Shown: positions 43,101-51,323 of the stretch, in pieces | Layout: every line of letters begins with the position of its first letter | How positions within the stretch are numbered: position 1 is the stretch's first letter | Assembly (NCBI GenBank): GCA_964652235.1 | Contig: CAZZDK010000003.1 | Coordinates: 51,074-115,073, forward strand | Direction: 5' to 3' | Length of the DNA stretch: 64,000 bases | Source of the DNA: CAZZDK01 sp964652235 | GTDB taxonomy: Bacteria; Pseudomonadota; Alphaproteobacteria; UBA9219 | Position numbers and translations under genes: made by a program | Notes under the pieces: generated by a model | The model's database searches: none | What the model was told of the DNA's origin: nothing | Seen by the model: the letters and a program-made list of their open reading frames with translations, nothing else

Positions 43101-44374
43101 GCCTTGACCGCCTCGATTTTCGTCAAACCGTTCATATAAGGCTGCAGCGCGGCGGGGATGCCGATGGAGCCGTCCGGATTTTGATAATTTTCCATGATCG
43201 CGATCAGGCAGCGCCCGATGGCGACGCCCGATCCGTTAAGCGTATGGACGAAGGCCGTGTTTTTTTCACCCGCCGCGCGGCACCGTGCGTTCATACGCCG
43301 CGCCTGGAAATCGCCGCAGTTCGAGCAGCTTGAGATTTCGCGGTAGGTGTTCTGTCCCGGCAGCCAGACTTCGATGTCGTAGGTTTTTTGCGAAGCAAAG
43401 CCCATATCGCCCGTGCAAAGCGTCACCGTGCGGAACGGCAATTCGAGCTTTTTAAGAACCGCTTCGGCGCAATCCGTCATGCGTTCATGCTCTTCCTTCG
43501 ATTGCTCCGGCGCCGTGATGCTGACCAGCTCGACCTTGTAAAACTGATGCTGGCGCAACATACCGCGCGTATCCTTGCCCGCCGAACCTGCCTCCGAGCG
43601 GAAACAGGGCGTGCGCGCCGTCATGCGAAGCGGCAGCTTTTCCTTTTCAACGATTTCGTCATAGACGAGATTGGTGAGCGGCACTTCCGCCGTCGGGATA
43701 AGCCAAAGGCCGACGGTCGTGTGGAACAAATCCTCGCCGAATTTGGGCAGGTTTCCGGTGCCGTAGCAAATCTCGTCCCTGACGAGAAGCGGCGGCGAGA
43801 CTTCCGTGTAACCGAACGTTTCCGTGTGCAGATCGAGCATGAAATTGCCGATGGCGCGTTCAAGCCGCGCGAGCTGCCCGGAAAGAACGGTGAACCGCGC
43901 CCCCGACAATTTCGCCGCGCGTTCGAAATCCATCTGACCGAGCGCCTCGCCCAGTTCGTAATGCTCGCGCGGCGCGTTGAGGCCTTTAGGCGTTCCGAAG
44001 CGGCGCACTTCCTTGTTGTCATGCTCGTCCTTGCCGTCCGGCACGTCGGCGGCGGGCGCATTGGGGAGCCTGGAAAGAATCGCGTGCAATTGCTCGCCAA
44101 GCTCTTTTTCCTGCGCCTCAAGCGCGGCAAGCTTGTCCTTCAGCCCCGCTACTTCCTGCATAAGCGCGTCGGCGTTTTCGCCCTTGCGCTTCAGCTCGCC
44201 GACCTGGCGGGAAAGGTCGTTGCGGCGGGCCTGAATGTCCTGCATGGACGTCTGGGCGGCGCGGCGCTGCTCGTCGATCTTCAAAATCTCGCCCGATGCG
44301 GAAGGCATTCCGCGACGCGCCAGCGCCTTGTCCAGAATTTCGGGATTATCGCGGATCAGCTTGATGTCGTACAT
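43097..44374 (-). CDS. serS: Seryl-tRNA synthetase
   Basis: 425 residues. N-terminal coiled-coil arm (RRAAQTSMQDIQARRNDLSRQ to EKELGEQL), then the class II core: motif 2 (TPCFRSEAGSAGKDTRGMLRQHQF), and motif 3 (NGSGVAIGRCLIAIMENYQ). Charges tRNA-Ser and tRNA-Sec. It overlaps the nlpD-like gene; surE and pcm, which commonly lie between serS and nlpD, are missing. A palindromic repeat lies upstream. Confidence 0.97.
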   Translation of the reverse strand: MYDIKLIRDNPEILDKALARRGMPSASGEILKIDEQRRAAQTSMQDIQARRNDLSRQVGELKRKGENADALMQEVAGLKDKLAALEAQEKELGEQLHAILSRLPNAPAADVPDGKDEHDNKEVRRFGTPKGLNAPREHYELGEALGQMDFERAAKLSGARFTVLSGQLARLERAIGNFMLDLHTETFGYTEVSPPLLVRDEICYGTGNLPKFGEDLFHTTVGLWLIPTAEVPLTNLVYDEIVEKEKLPLRMTARTPCFRSEAGSAGKDTRGMLRQHQFYKVELVSITAPEQSKEEHERMTDCAEAVLKKLELPFRTVTLCTGDMGFASQKTYDIEVWLPGQNTYREISSCSNCGDFQARRMNARCRAAGEKNTAFVHTLNGSGVAIGRCLIAIMENYQNPDGSIGIPAALQPYMNGLTKIEAVKA

Positions 44375-44406
44375 GGCAGGCCTTTGAACGGAAAATTGTT
44401 ATTTTC

Positions 44407-44487
44407 GTCACTCCCGCGACAGCGGGCATCCCGTTTGTTTTTCGTGTCGTTAAACCAAACGGGACTCCCGCTTACGCGGGAGTGACG
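44407..44487. repeat. REP-like palindromic element between tatC and serS
   Basis: An 81-base imperfect palindrome. The outer arms are CGTCACTCCCGCG and CGCGGGAGTGACGG, with inner copies of ATCCCGTTTG / CAAACGGGA. Each arm also contains its own small hairpin (CCCGC...GCGGG). The left outer arm is shared with the element inside prmC (57610-57655). Confidence 0.85.
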
Positions 44488-44524
44488 GAGTTTTTCCTAG
44501 ACTAAGCGAAAAAGGCCTTGCCTA

Positions 44525-45283
44525 TCAACTCTCTTTCCGCCTTTTTCCTTCCGCCCACCGCGCCCCGAAGATGGAAAGCTCGTAAAGGCCCATCATGGGC
44601 AGGGCCAGGGCGATCTGGCTGATGACGTCGGGGGGAGTGACGATAGCGGCAAAGGCGAAAATAAGGACGATGGCGAAGCGCCGGAATCCTGCGAGTTTCC
44701 GCGCCGTTAAGATTCCCGCCCGCGCCAGAAGCACCAAAATGACGGGCATTTGAAAGGCCAGACCAAAGGCGAAGATGATGGACGCGGACAGGGAAAGATA
44801 TTCGCTCACCCGCGCTTCCATCTGGATCGGCAGGCCCGCGCCCGGATTTTCAAAGCTCAGGAAAAAGGCCCAGGCCATCGGAAAAACGAGATAATAGGCC
44901 ATCGCCGCGCCCGCCAAAAACAGCAAGGGCGCGCCGATCAGGAAAGGCAGAAAAGCTTGCTTTTCCTCCCGGTACAGGCCTGGGGCGACAAAAAACCAGA
45001 TTTGCGCGGCGATAACGGGAAAGGCCAAAAAAAGCCCGCCCCAGAAGGCCAGCTTCAGATAGGTGATGAAAACTTCCGTCAGGCCCGTATAGATAAGCCG
45101 CCTTTCCTCGCCCCCCATCGCCTCGGCCAACGGCCTCACAAGGAAAGCGTAAAGATCGGCGGCGAAAACATAGCAAACCAAAAACCCGGCCAAAATGGCA
45201 AGCAGCGAGATCGTGAGCCTGCGGCGAAACTCAAGCGCGTGGGTCAAAAGCGGCAGGCCGTCAGGATCAGGCTTTGGGGTCAT
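44525..45283 (-). CDS. tatC: Twin-arginine translocase subunit TatC
   Basis: 252 residues, six transmembrane helices. The N-terminal LTHALEFRRRLTIS corresponds to the LxELRxR signal-peptide-binding motif, with HALEFRRR instead of HLxELRxR. Other blocks: FWGGLFLAFPVIAAQIWFFVAPGLY, FLIGAPLLFLAGAAMAYYLVFP, and SIIFAFGLAFQMPV. AAGGAAAAG lies directly before the ATG. It overlaps tatB by 17 bases. Confidence 0.96.
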   Translation of the reverse strand: MTPKPDPDGLPLLTHALEFRRRLTISLLAILAGFLVCYVFAADLYAFLVRPLAEAMGGEERRLIYTGLTEVFITYLKLAFWGGLFLAFPVIAAQIWFFVAPGLYREEKQAFLPFLIGAPLLFLAGAAMAYYLVFPMAWAFFLSFENPGAGLPIQMEARVSEYLSLSASIIFAFGLAFQMPVILVLLARAGILTARKLAGFRRFAIVLIFAFAAIVTPPDVISQIALALPMMGLYELSIFGARWAEGKRRKES

Positions 45284-45485
45284 CTTTTCCTTCTTCGGCT
45301 TTTTCGGCTTGTTCCGCCTCATGGCCCAGACGCTCCAGATCGTGCTGGACGGCCAGCGCGAACCGACGGGCCTTGCCCGCCCAAGCGCCGAGCCTATGCA
45401 TAATTTTCGGCAAATCCTTCGGCCCGACGGCCACAAGGGCGACCGCCGCGACGATCAAAAGCTCAACCCAACCCAGATCGAACAT
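45267..45485 (-). CDS. tatB: Twin-arginine translocase subunit TatB (short)
   Basis: 72 residues. N-terminal helix with the TatB Glu (MFDLGWVELLIVAAVALVAVGPKDLPK) and an amphipathic helix (IMHRLGAWAGKARRFA), then a short charged tail. E. coli TatB is about 171 residues; the long C-terminal extension is absent here, so the start of tatC has moved into its end. The GPKDLP hinge and FDLG...E pattern separate it from TatA. Confidence 0.92.
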   Translation of the reverse strand: MFDLGWVELLIVAAVALVAVGPKDLPKIMHRLGAWAGKARRFALAVQHDLERLGHEAEQAEKAEEGKDDPKA

Positions 45486-45489
45486 GGGG

Positions 45490-45678
45490 TCAGGCTTCGT
45501 CTTTGTCGGAAGGAGGCAGGCGCGGTTTGTCGCCCTTTTCGGCCTCGCCGTTCAGCCCGGCCTTAAAATTGCGAATGCCCTTGCCCAGATCGCCCATAAC
45601 GCCGGGCAGCCGCCCCGCGCCGAACACGATCAGCACGACGGCCAAAAGCACCAAAAGATGCCATAAACTCAATCCCAT
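45490..45678 (-). CDS. tatA: Twin-arginine translocase subunit TatA
   Basis: 62 residues. Starts MGLSLWHLLVLLAVVLIVFGAGRLPG, the usual TatA helix and hinge, then the amphipathic helix DLGKGIRNFKAGLNG with the Phe-Lys-Gly pattern. AGGAGG precedes the ATG. First gene of tatABC. Confidence 0.95.
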   Translation of the reverse strand: MGLSLWHLLVLLAVVLIVFGAGRLPGVMGDLGKGIRNFKAGLNGEAEKGDKPRLPPSDKDEA

Positions 45679-45817
45679 AGCAGGCCTCCTTGTTCGTTCC
45701 GGAAAGAGACTAGCAAATCCGGGGAGGAAGAACAAACAGCCATTCTCGTTCATTATTGCCATTTTAATCATTTTATGCCATATTTAGACAGTTGATCCAT
45801 TTTTCACAGGCTATGCC

Positions 45818-46063
45818 ATGCTTGAACATCGGACCAAAATTCATGACGGGGGCCGCCTGGTCGTCCCGGCGGCCTATCGCCAAGCCCTCGGCCTCGCCCC
45901 CGGCGAGGAGGTCATTTTGCGGCTTGAGAAGGACGAACTGCGCGTTTATTCGGCGCGACAAGCGTTGGCTCGCGTGCGGCGGCTTGTCAAGAAACACGCG
46001 GGCGGACGAAGCCTCGTAGACGAATTGATCGCCGAAAGACGGAAAGAGGCGGCGGATGAGTAA
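45818..46063 (+). CDS. AbrB/VapB-type antitoxin
   Basis: 81 residues. N-terminal swapped-hairpin AbrB DNA-binding domain (HRTKIHDGGRLVVPAAYRQALGLAPGEEVILRLEKDELRVYS), then a charged helix (VRRLVKKHAGGRSLVDELIAERRKE) likely to bind the toxin. The last eight bases overlap the toxin start. VapB antitoxins usually autoregulate; upstream (45679-45817) two GCCAT words with T/A runs could be part of an operator, not proven. Confidence 0.88.
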   Translation: MLEHRTKIHDGGRLVVPAAYRQALGLAPGEEVILRLEKDELRVYSARQALARVRRLVKKHAGGRSLVDELIAERRKEAADE

Positions 46064-46439
46064 TTATATTCTCGACAGTTCCGCCCTGCTCGCCGTCATG
46101 AACGAAGAGCCGGGCAGCGACAAGGTTGAGCCGCTTTTGGACGAAGCCGCCGTCAGCGCCGTCAATCTGGCCGAGATTATCGCGAAGCTTGTCTTGACGG
46201 GCCTTTCGCCCGACGAAGCGGAAGAAGCCGCTTTGGATCTCGTCCCGAACGTCGTCCCCTTCGACAGGGAAATGGCCGCGCTTTCAGGAAAACTGGCGGC
46301 GCTCGGAAAACCGCTCGGCCTCTCGCTCGGCGACGGCGCCTGCCTTGCCACGGCCATCGCGCTCAAGGCCGAAGCCGTCACGGCGGATAAAGTTTGGTCG
46401 AAAATGAAACTGCCCGTTAAGATCAGGATTGTTCGGTGA
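46056..46439 (+). CDS. VapC-type PIN-domain toxin
   Basis: 127 residues. PIN ribonuclease with the acidic residues in place: Asp7 (YILDSSALL), Glu40 (VNLAEII), Asp93 (LGDGACLATA) and Asp111 (TADKVW). Overlaps the AbrB antitoxin by eight bases and miaA by four (GTGA), so the toxin-antitoxin pair is read into the housekeeping gene miaA. Targets of VapC toxins are usually tRNA or rRNA; the target here is unknown. Confidence 0.9.
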   Translation: MSNYILDSSALLAVMNEEPGSDKVEPLLDEAAVSAVNLAEIIAKLVLTGLSPDEAEEAALDLVPNVVPFDREMAALSGKLAALGKPLGLSLGDGACLATAIALKAEAVTADKVWSKMKLPVKIRIVR

Positions 46440-47296
46440 ACCGACTTCTCCACCTCATCGGCGGGCCGACCGCTTCGGGCAAAACGGCGCTCGCGCTTGA
46501 GCTTGCGCGGCGCGAAAACGGCGTGATTATCAATGCCGACGCGATGCAGGTCTATGCGGGACTTCCCTTGCTGACGGCGCAACCGACCGCGCAGGAAAAA
46601 CGCGAAATCCCGCACGAATTGTTTGAGGTTTTCGATCCGAGCGAAAAATCCTCGGCAGGCCAATGGCTTGCGCTCGCGCAAAGGGCCATCGAAAAAACGC
46701 GCGAGGCCGGAAAAACGCCCATTGTCGTAGGCGGCACCGGCCTTTATTTTCGCGCCCTACTCGGCGGGCTTGCGGATATACCGGCAATCCCCGAAGTCGT
46801 TCGCGCGGAAACGATTGCGCTTTATGAAAAACTTGGCGAAGCCGCTTTCAGAAAGAAACTCGCCGCGCTTGATGCCGAAAGCGCCTCAAAAATCAAACCG
46901 AACGACCGGCAGCGCCTGATCCGCGCCTATGAAGTGGCCTGGCACACGGGGAAAAGCTTGGGGGAATGGCAAAAAGAAGGCATTCGGCATTCGGCATTCG
47001 GCATTCGGGGGGAAATCAAGAAACATTTGCTATTGCCCGAACGCAAGGCGCTCTACGCGGCGTGCGACGCGCGGTTTTTGGGGATGATGGAAAAAGGCGC
47101 GCTTGAGGAGGTCCGTGCGCTTTTAGCACGAAACCTGGATTCCTCCCTACCGGCCATGAAAATCCTCGGCGTGCCGGAACTCGCCGCCCATCTGCGCGGC
47201 GAATTAAGCCTCAAAGAAGCCGTCGCGCTGGCGCAGCAGCACACGCGCAATTACGCCAAACGGCAGGTTACCTGGTTCAGGAATCAATGGGCGTAA
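46436..47296 (+). CDS. miaA: tRNA dimethylallyltransferase
   Basis: 286 residues. Makes i6A37 in tRNAs reading UNN codons. P-loop GPTASGKT (10-17), INADAMQVYAGL, TPIVVGGTGLYFRALL, and the C-terminal NYAKRQVTWFRNQ. GTG start overlapping vapC. In the region after GKSLGEWQ the protein has IRHSAFGIRG, encoded by four heptad repeats (46981-47008); in relatives this region is a variable linker, so the insertion should be tolerated. Three bases from convergent gap. Confidence 0.95.
   Translation: MNRLLHLIGGPTASGKTALALELARRENGVIINADAMQVYAGLPLLTAQPTAQEKREIPHELFEVFDPSEKSSAGQWLALAQRAIEKTREAGKTPIVVGGTGLYFRALLGGLADIPAIPEVVRAETIALYEKLGEAAFRKKLAALDAESASKIKPNDRQRLIRAYEVAWHTGKSLGEWQKEGIRHSAFGIRGEIKKHLLLPERKALYAACDARFLGMMEKGALEEVRALLARNLDSSLPAMKILGVPELAAHLRGELSLKEAVALAQQHTRNYAKRQVTWFRNQWA
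46981..47010 (+). repeat. Heptanucleotide array inside miaA
   Basis: Four identical units CATTCGG in tandem, in register with the NTCRGNN consensus (TTCGGCA three times, then TTCGGGG). It is translated as IRHSAFGIRG and keeps the miaA frame. Confidence 0.9.
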
Positions 47297-47299
47297 GCC

Positions 47300-48307
47300 T
47301 TACTTCGCCGCCATCATCGCGACGGCCGTGTCCAGCATACGCGCCGAGAAGCCCCATTCGTTGTCGTACCAGCTCATCACGCGCACAAAGGTGCCCTCGA
47401 TGACCTTCACTTCGTTCAGCGCGAAGACCGACGAACGGGGATCATGATTGAAGTCCGTGGAAACGAGCGGTTCGTCGTAAACCCCCAAAATGCCCTTCAG
47501 CGGCCCGGCGGCGGCTTCTTTCATGACGGCTTGAATCTCTTCGACCGTCGTCTCGCGCTTGGCCACGAACTTGAAATCCACGACCGAAACGTTCGGCGTC
47601 GGTACGCGGATCGCCGTGCCGTCGAGCCTGCCTTTCAGCGCGGGCAGGACCTTGCCGACGGCCTTCGCGGCGCCCGTCGAGGTCGGGACCATGTTCAAAG
47701 CCGCCGCGCGAGCGCGATGCAAATCCTTGTGGTCCTTGTCGAGAATGCGCTGGTCGCCCGTATAGGAGTGGATCGTCGTCATGAAGCCGTGCGAAATACC
47801 GACGGTTCTGTCGAGGACGAAGGCTACGGGCGCCAGGCAATTGGTGGTGCAGGACGCGCTGGAGACGATGACGTGAGAAGCCTTCAACTCGCCGTGATTC
47901 ACGCCGTAAACGACGGTAAGGTCTTCGTCCGTCGCAGGCGCGGAGATCAGAACCTTTTTCGCTCCGGCCTCCAGATGTTTGGCCGCGTCGCCCCGCTTCG
48001 TGAACTTTCCGGAACACTCCATCACGACGTCGATGCCCAGCTCTTTCCAAGGCAATTGGGAGGGGTCTTTTTCCTGCAGCCCCTTAATGCGTTTTCCGTT
48101 GACGACCATGTCGTCCCCTTCCGCCGCGACTTCGCCGCCGAACCGGCCATGAACGGAATCGTATTTCAAAAGATGGGCGCTGCTTGCGGCGTCGGACGTG
48201 CTGTTGATCGCCACGATCTCGACATCCTCGCGATTTTGCTCGAAAACCGCCCTTGCGACGAGTCTGCCGATGCGGCCGAAGCCGTTAATTGCGATACGCA
48301 CAACCAT
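47300..48307 (-). CDS. gap: Glyceraldehyde-3-phosphate dehydrogenase (possibly NADP-accepting)
   Basis: 335 residues. Rossmann motif INGFGRIGR, catalytic Cys153 in SASCTTNC, and the end WYDNEWGFSARMLDT. Two positions that normally favour NAD are changed. The Asp after strand 2 (IND in E. coli GapA) is Ser36 (AINSTSDA), and the Leu-Pro pair before HKDL is Lys-Asp (LDKDHKDL). Both changes are of the kind seen in NADP-using enzymes, so dual or NADP use is possible. It is the only gap in the window, 16 bases after tkt, in one operon. Confidence 0.94.
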   Translation of the reverse strand: MVVRIAINGFGRIGRLVARAVFEQNREDVEIVAINSTSDAASSAHLLKYDSVHGRFGGEVAAEGDDMVVNGKRIKGLQEKDPSQLPWKELGIDVVMECSGKFTKRGDAAKHLEAGAKKVLISAPATDEDLTVVYGVNHGELKASHVIVSSASCTTNCLAPVAFVLDRTVGISHGFMTTIHSYTGDQRILDKDHKDLHRARAAALNMVPTSTGAAKAVGKVLPALKGRLDGTAIRVPTPNVSVVDFKFVAKRETTVEEIQAVMKEAAAGPLKGILGVYDEPLVSTDFNHDPRSSVFALNEVKVIEGTFVRVMSWYDNEWGFSARMLDTAVAMMAAK

Positions 48308-48323
48308 TCTTTCTCTCCGTAAG

Positions 48324-50306
48324 TTAAACGAGTTTTTTTGCCGCTTCGGCCACGGCTTCCGCCGTCACGCCGAAATGCTTGTACAAAACTTCGGCGGGCG
48401 CCGAGGCGCCGAAATCGCGCAGGCCGACAAAGATTCCGCGAGGGCCGACGTATTTGGACCAACCCGCCGCAACGCCCGCTTCGACCGCCACGCGCGGCCC
48501 GGCGCCTAAAACGCTCGCTTTATAGGCCTCGTCCTGCTTATCGAAAAGGCTGAAGCACGGCAGGGAAACGACCGCCGCGCCGATGCCCTCCCTCGCGAGC
48601 AATTCCCGCGCCTGCATGGCAAGCGAAACTTCCGATCCCGTCGCAAGCAACGTCACGGCGCGCGGACCGTTTGCTTCGGCCAGAACGTAGCCGCCGCGCG
48701 CGCATTTGTTTTCGTCGGTGTCCGTTCGCAACGTCGGCAAGCCCTGGCGCGAAAGCGCCAGCACGCTCGGCGCGTCCGCGCTTTTGAGCGCCAGCTCCCA
48801 GCATTCTGCCGTTTCCACGCCGTCGCAGGGCCGGAAAACGAGAAGGTTGGGAATGACGCGCAAGGCCGCCAGATGCTCGACGGGCTGATGAGTAGGGCCG
48901 TCTTCGCCCAGACCGATGCTGTCGTGCGTCATCACGAAAACGACGCGCTGCTTCATCAGCGCGGCCAGGCGAAGGGCCGGACGGCAATAATCCGTGAACT
49001 GCATGAACGTGCCGCCATAGGGAGCGATCCCGCCGTGCAGCGCCAGGCCGTTCATGATCGCGGCCATGCCGTGTTCGCGCACGCCGAAATGAATATAGCG
49101 GCCCGTGTAAAACGGCGCGGAAATGGGCCCGAAACCCTTCACCTGCGTGTTGTTCGAGGGCGTCAGATCGGCGGAGCCGCCGATAAGTTCCGGCATGACG
49201 GGAAGCAAAGCGCCCAGCGCCGCGCCCGAGGACTGCCGCGTGGCGTGCTTGGGCTTTTCGGCGACGATCTTTTGCTTAAGGGCCGCCAGAGCCGCCTTCA
49301 TCTCTTCCGGCGGGGTTCCGTTCATCTCGCGCTCGAACGCGCCGCGTAAGGCGGCCTTGCCGAGACGCCCCTCCCACGCTTTGCGCAACGTCTCGCCGCG
49401 CGATCCGACCTGGCGCCAGGCGGAAAGGATGTCGGCGGGAATCTCGAACGGCGGCGCGGTCCAGCCCAAAACGCCCCGCGCGGCGGCCACCTCGTCAGGG
49501 CCGAGCGGCGAGCCGTGGCAACCGGACGTTCCCTGCTTGTTCGGCGCGCCAAAGCCGATAATCGTGCGGCAGGCGATAAGGGAAGGCCGGTCCGTCACGG
49601 CGAGCGCCGCCTCTGTCGCACAGGCGATGGCTTCGGGATCATGGCCGTTCACTTCCTGAACGTGCCAGCCGTAGGACGCGAAGCGGTCCTTGACATTTTC
49701 GGTGAAGGAAAGCTCCGTTCCGCCGTCGATGGAGATTTTGTTGTCGTCGTAATAAACGATTAAACGACCCAGCTTCAAATGCCCGGCCAAGGAGCAGGCT
49801 TCATGGCTGATGCCTTCCATCAAATCGCCGTCCGAAGCGATGACGAAGGTGCGATGATCGACCAGCTCGTCGCCGAAGCGGGCGTTGAGGATACGCTCCG
49901 CCAACGCGAAGCCGACGCTGTTTGAGATTCCCTGCCCCAAAGGTCCGGTCGTCGTCTCGACCCCGATTTCGGGATCGTATTCAGGATGGCCCGGCGTAAG
50001 ACTGCCGAGCTGGCGGAAGCCCTTGATCTCCTCCATCGTCATTTTCGCGTAACCCGTCAGGTGGGCCAGCGCGTAAAGCAGCATGGAGCCGTGTCCCGCC
50101 GAAAGGATAAACCGGTCCCGATCCGGCCAGGCGGGACAGGAAGGATCGAAACGCAGATAATGCCTGAAAAGAACCGTCGCCACATCGGCCATGCCCATCG
50201 GCATTCCCGGATGGCCCGAATTAGCCTTTTGAACGGCGTCCATCGCCAGGGCGCGGATGGCGTTCGCCATGGGCGTGTGAAGAGAATCGGCGGCTTTGAC
50301 GGGCAT
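48324..50306 (-). CDS. tkt: Transketolase
   Basis: 660 residues. TPP enzyme of the pentose phosphate/Calvin pathway: AMDAVQKANSGHPGMPMGMAD, the TPP/metal motif GDGDLMEGISHEA, and the pyrimidine-domain blocks VFVMTHDSIGLGEDGPTHQPVEHLA. Start at MPVKAADSLHTP; the upstream frame lacks support. tkt followed by gap is a known alphaproteobacterial order (often with pgk, fba next; not here). A GC hairpin (GCCCCAAA / TTTGGGGC, 50349-50368) lies in its leader. Confidence 0.96.
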   Translation of the reverse strand: MPVKAADSLHTPMANAIRALAMDAVQKANSGHPGMPMGMADVATVLFRHYLRFDPSCPAWPDRDRFILSAGHGSMLLYALAHLTGYAKMTMEEIKGFRQLGSLTPGHPEYDPEIGVETTTGPLGQGISNSVGFALAERILNARFGDELVDHRTFVIASDGDLMEGISHEACSLAGHLKLGRLIVYYDDNKISIDGGTELSFTENVKDRFASYGWHVQEVNGHDPEAIACATEAALAVTDRPSLIACRTIIGFGAPNKQGTSGCHGSPLGPDEVAAARGVLGWTAPPFEIPADILSAWRQVGSRGETLRKAWEGRLGKAALRGAFEREMNGTPPEEMKAALAALKQKIVAEKPKHATRQSSGAALGALLPVMPELIGGSADLTPSNNTQVKGFGPISAPFYTGRYIHFGVREHGMAAIMNGLALHGGIAPYGGTFMQFTDYCRPALRLAALMKQRVVFVMTHDSIGLGEDGPTHQPVEHLAALRVIPNLLVFRPCDGVETAECWELALKSADAPSVLALSRQGLPTLRTDTDENKCARGGYVLAEANGPRAVTLLATGSEVSLAMQARELLAREGIGAAVVSLPCFSLFDKQDEAYKASVLGAGPRVAVEAGVAAGWSKYVGPRGIFVGLRDFGASAPAEVLYKHFGVTAEAVAEAAKKLV

Positions 50307-50405
50307 CGGAAAATCTTTCAAAGGGGCTGTCTGTCGGCAAGGAAAATGCCCCAAAAGCCTTTGGGGCGCAATAGGTTAAAGTTTGCTTTCCCCAAAGGCT
50401 TATCG

Positions 50406-50434
50406 TTGACGGCTTGGCCTTTGCGGCTTAATCT
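50406..50434 (+). promoter_or_regulatory. Sigma-70-like promoter for the DUF4164-like gene and zapA
   Basis: TTGACG (50406-50411), 17 bases, TAATCT (50429-50434). A start site near 50441 would give a leader of about 35 bases to the ATG at 50477. Confidence 0.5.
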
Positions 50435-50476
50435 CGTCTTCGGAACGGTTGCGAGACGATTCGAAAAGGATGCGCC

Positions 50477-50701
50477 ATGGAACGCTTGAAGACCGCGCTC
50501 GAAGCGCTTGATGAAGCCATCTCGGATCTTGAGGACAGGGTGGGGCTTGACGTTGCGCAGCGGGCCGAGAACCAGCGCAGACAGGCCGAAATCATCAAAT
50601 TAAGCCGCGCCCGCGAAGCCGGGGTTTTAGCCGTTGCGCAAAAAGTGGCCCTGCGTCTGGATCAAACCATTGATCACGTCGAAACCATTTTGAAAAATTA
50701 A
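50477..50701 (+). CDS. DUF4164-like small coiled-coil protein
   Basis: 74 residues, almost entirely helical: LKTALEALDEAISDLEDRVGL and LALRLDQTIDHVETIL-type heptads. Small coiled-coil proteins of the DUF4164 type lie just upstream of zapA in many alphaproteobacteria, and are supposed to work with it in division; the function is not established. AAAAGGA precedes the ATG. Ten bases to zapA. Confidence 0.78.
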   Translation: MERLKTALEALDEAISDLEDRVGLDVAQRAENQRRQAEIIKLSRAREAGVLAVAQKVALRLDQTIDHVETILKN

Positions 50702-50711
50702 GGGGACCGCC

Positions 50712-51077
50712 ATGAGCAAATCTTCCGCCGCTCACGAAACCAAGGCAGGAAAAACCGTCCCCAAACCGACCGCCAAGGTCGCCGTCACGCTTCGGGGCCG
50801 CGAATACATCGTCGCCTGCGATCCCGGCGACGAAAAGAAACTCGCCGAGATCGTCAAGCTTGTGGACGCTAAAATCAATGACATCGCGCGCGCAAGCGCA
50901 AACGCCACGGAAACGCGTCTGTTCATGCTGACCTGCCTGCTTTTGGCCGACGAGCTTATCGAGACCCGCAAGGCCGTCAAGGAAGCCCGAAAGGCGGACG
51001 AGAATCTTATGGTCGCCGCCGTCGAGCATTTGCAGCAACGCATCATCAGCATTTCGCAACAGGTCGGGCGGGCTTGA
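50712..51077 (+). CDS. zapA: Cell division protein ZapA
   Basis: 121 residues. ZapA domain: VTLRGREYIVACDPGDEKKLAEIVKLVDAKINDIA, then the dimer coiled coil (ETRLFMLTCLLLADELIETRKAV). Binds FtsZ and bundles protofilaments. A Lys/Pro-rich N-terminal extension of about 22 residues. The gene is followed by the 6S RNA gene, a conserved proteobacterial order. Confidence 0.93.
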   Translation: MSKSSAAHETKAGKTVPKPTAKVAVTLRGREYIVACDPGDEKKLAEIVKLVDAKINDIARASANATETRLFMLTCLLLADELIETRKAVKEARKADENLMVAAVEHLQQRIISISQQVGRA

Positions 51078-51141
51078 TTCCCCTACGATAAAATGCCGTT
51101 AACGTTTTCTTCTTTTCCTACCCTTTTCGCGCGAGAGCGCT

Positions 51142-51147
51142 TATAAT
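51142..51147 (+). promoter_or_regulatory. -10 element of the 6S RNA gene
   Basis: Perfect TATAAT about seven to eight bases before the proposed 6S start. The -35 region (near 51120-51124) is poor, as in many RNA promoters that rely on context. Confidence 0.6.
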
Positions 51148-51154
51148 GGGAGCC

Positions 51155-51319
51155 GGAAGGCAACTGCGCGGCACGACAGGTTGTATAATCCCCGGGGCCG
51201 ATAATGAACCTCTTGGGAGCTGTCCCTGACCGGAGTCGTGGCTTCGGACATATGGCGCCCACCTGCTTAATTAGCAGGTCGCGGAGGAGAGCAAACCACC
51301 GGCCGTCGCGGGGCCTTCC
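51155..51319 (+). ncRNA. ssrS: 6S RNA
   Basis: About 165 bases, no coding frame. The terminal stem pairs GGAAGGC (from 51155) with GGGGCCTTCC (to 51319). An apical hairpin (ACCTGC, loop, GCAGGT) lies near 51270-51288, and between them lies the long rod with a central bubble (AATCCCC on one side, GGAGAGCAAACC on the other) typical of 6S. Position right after zapA is a conserved hallmark (zapA-ssrS, usually followed by fthC). 6S binds the sigma-70 holoenzyme in stationary phase. Here fthC is missing and dapF follows. Confidence 0.82.
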
Positions 51320-51323
51320 ACTT

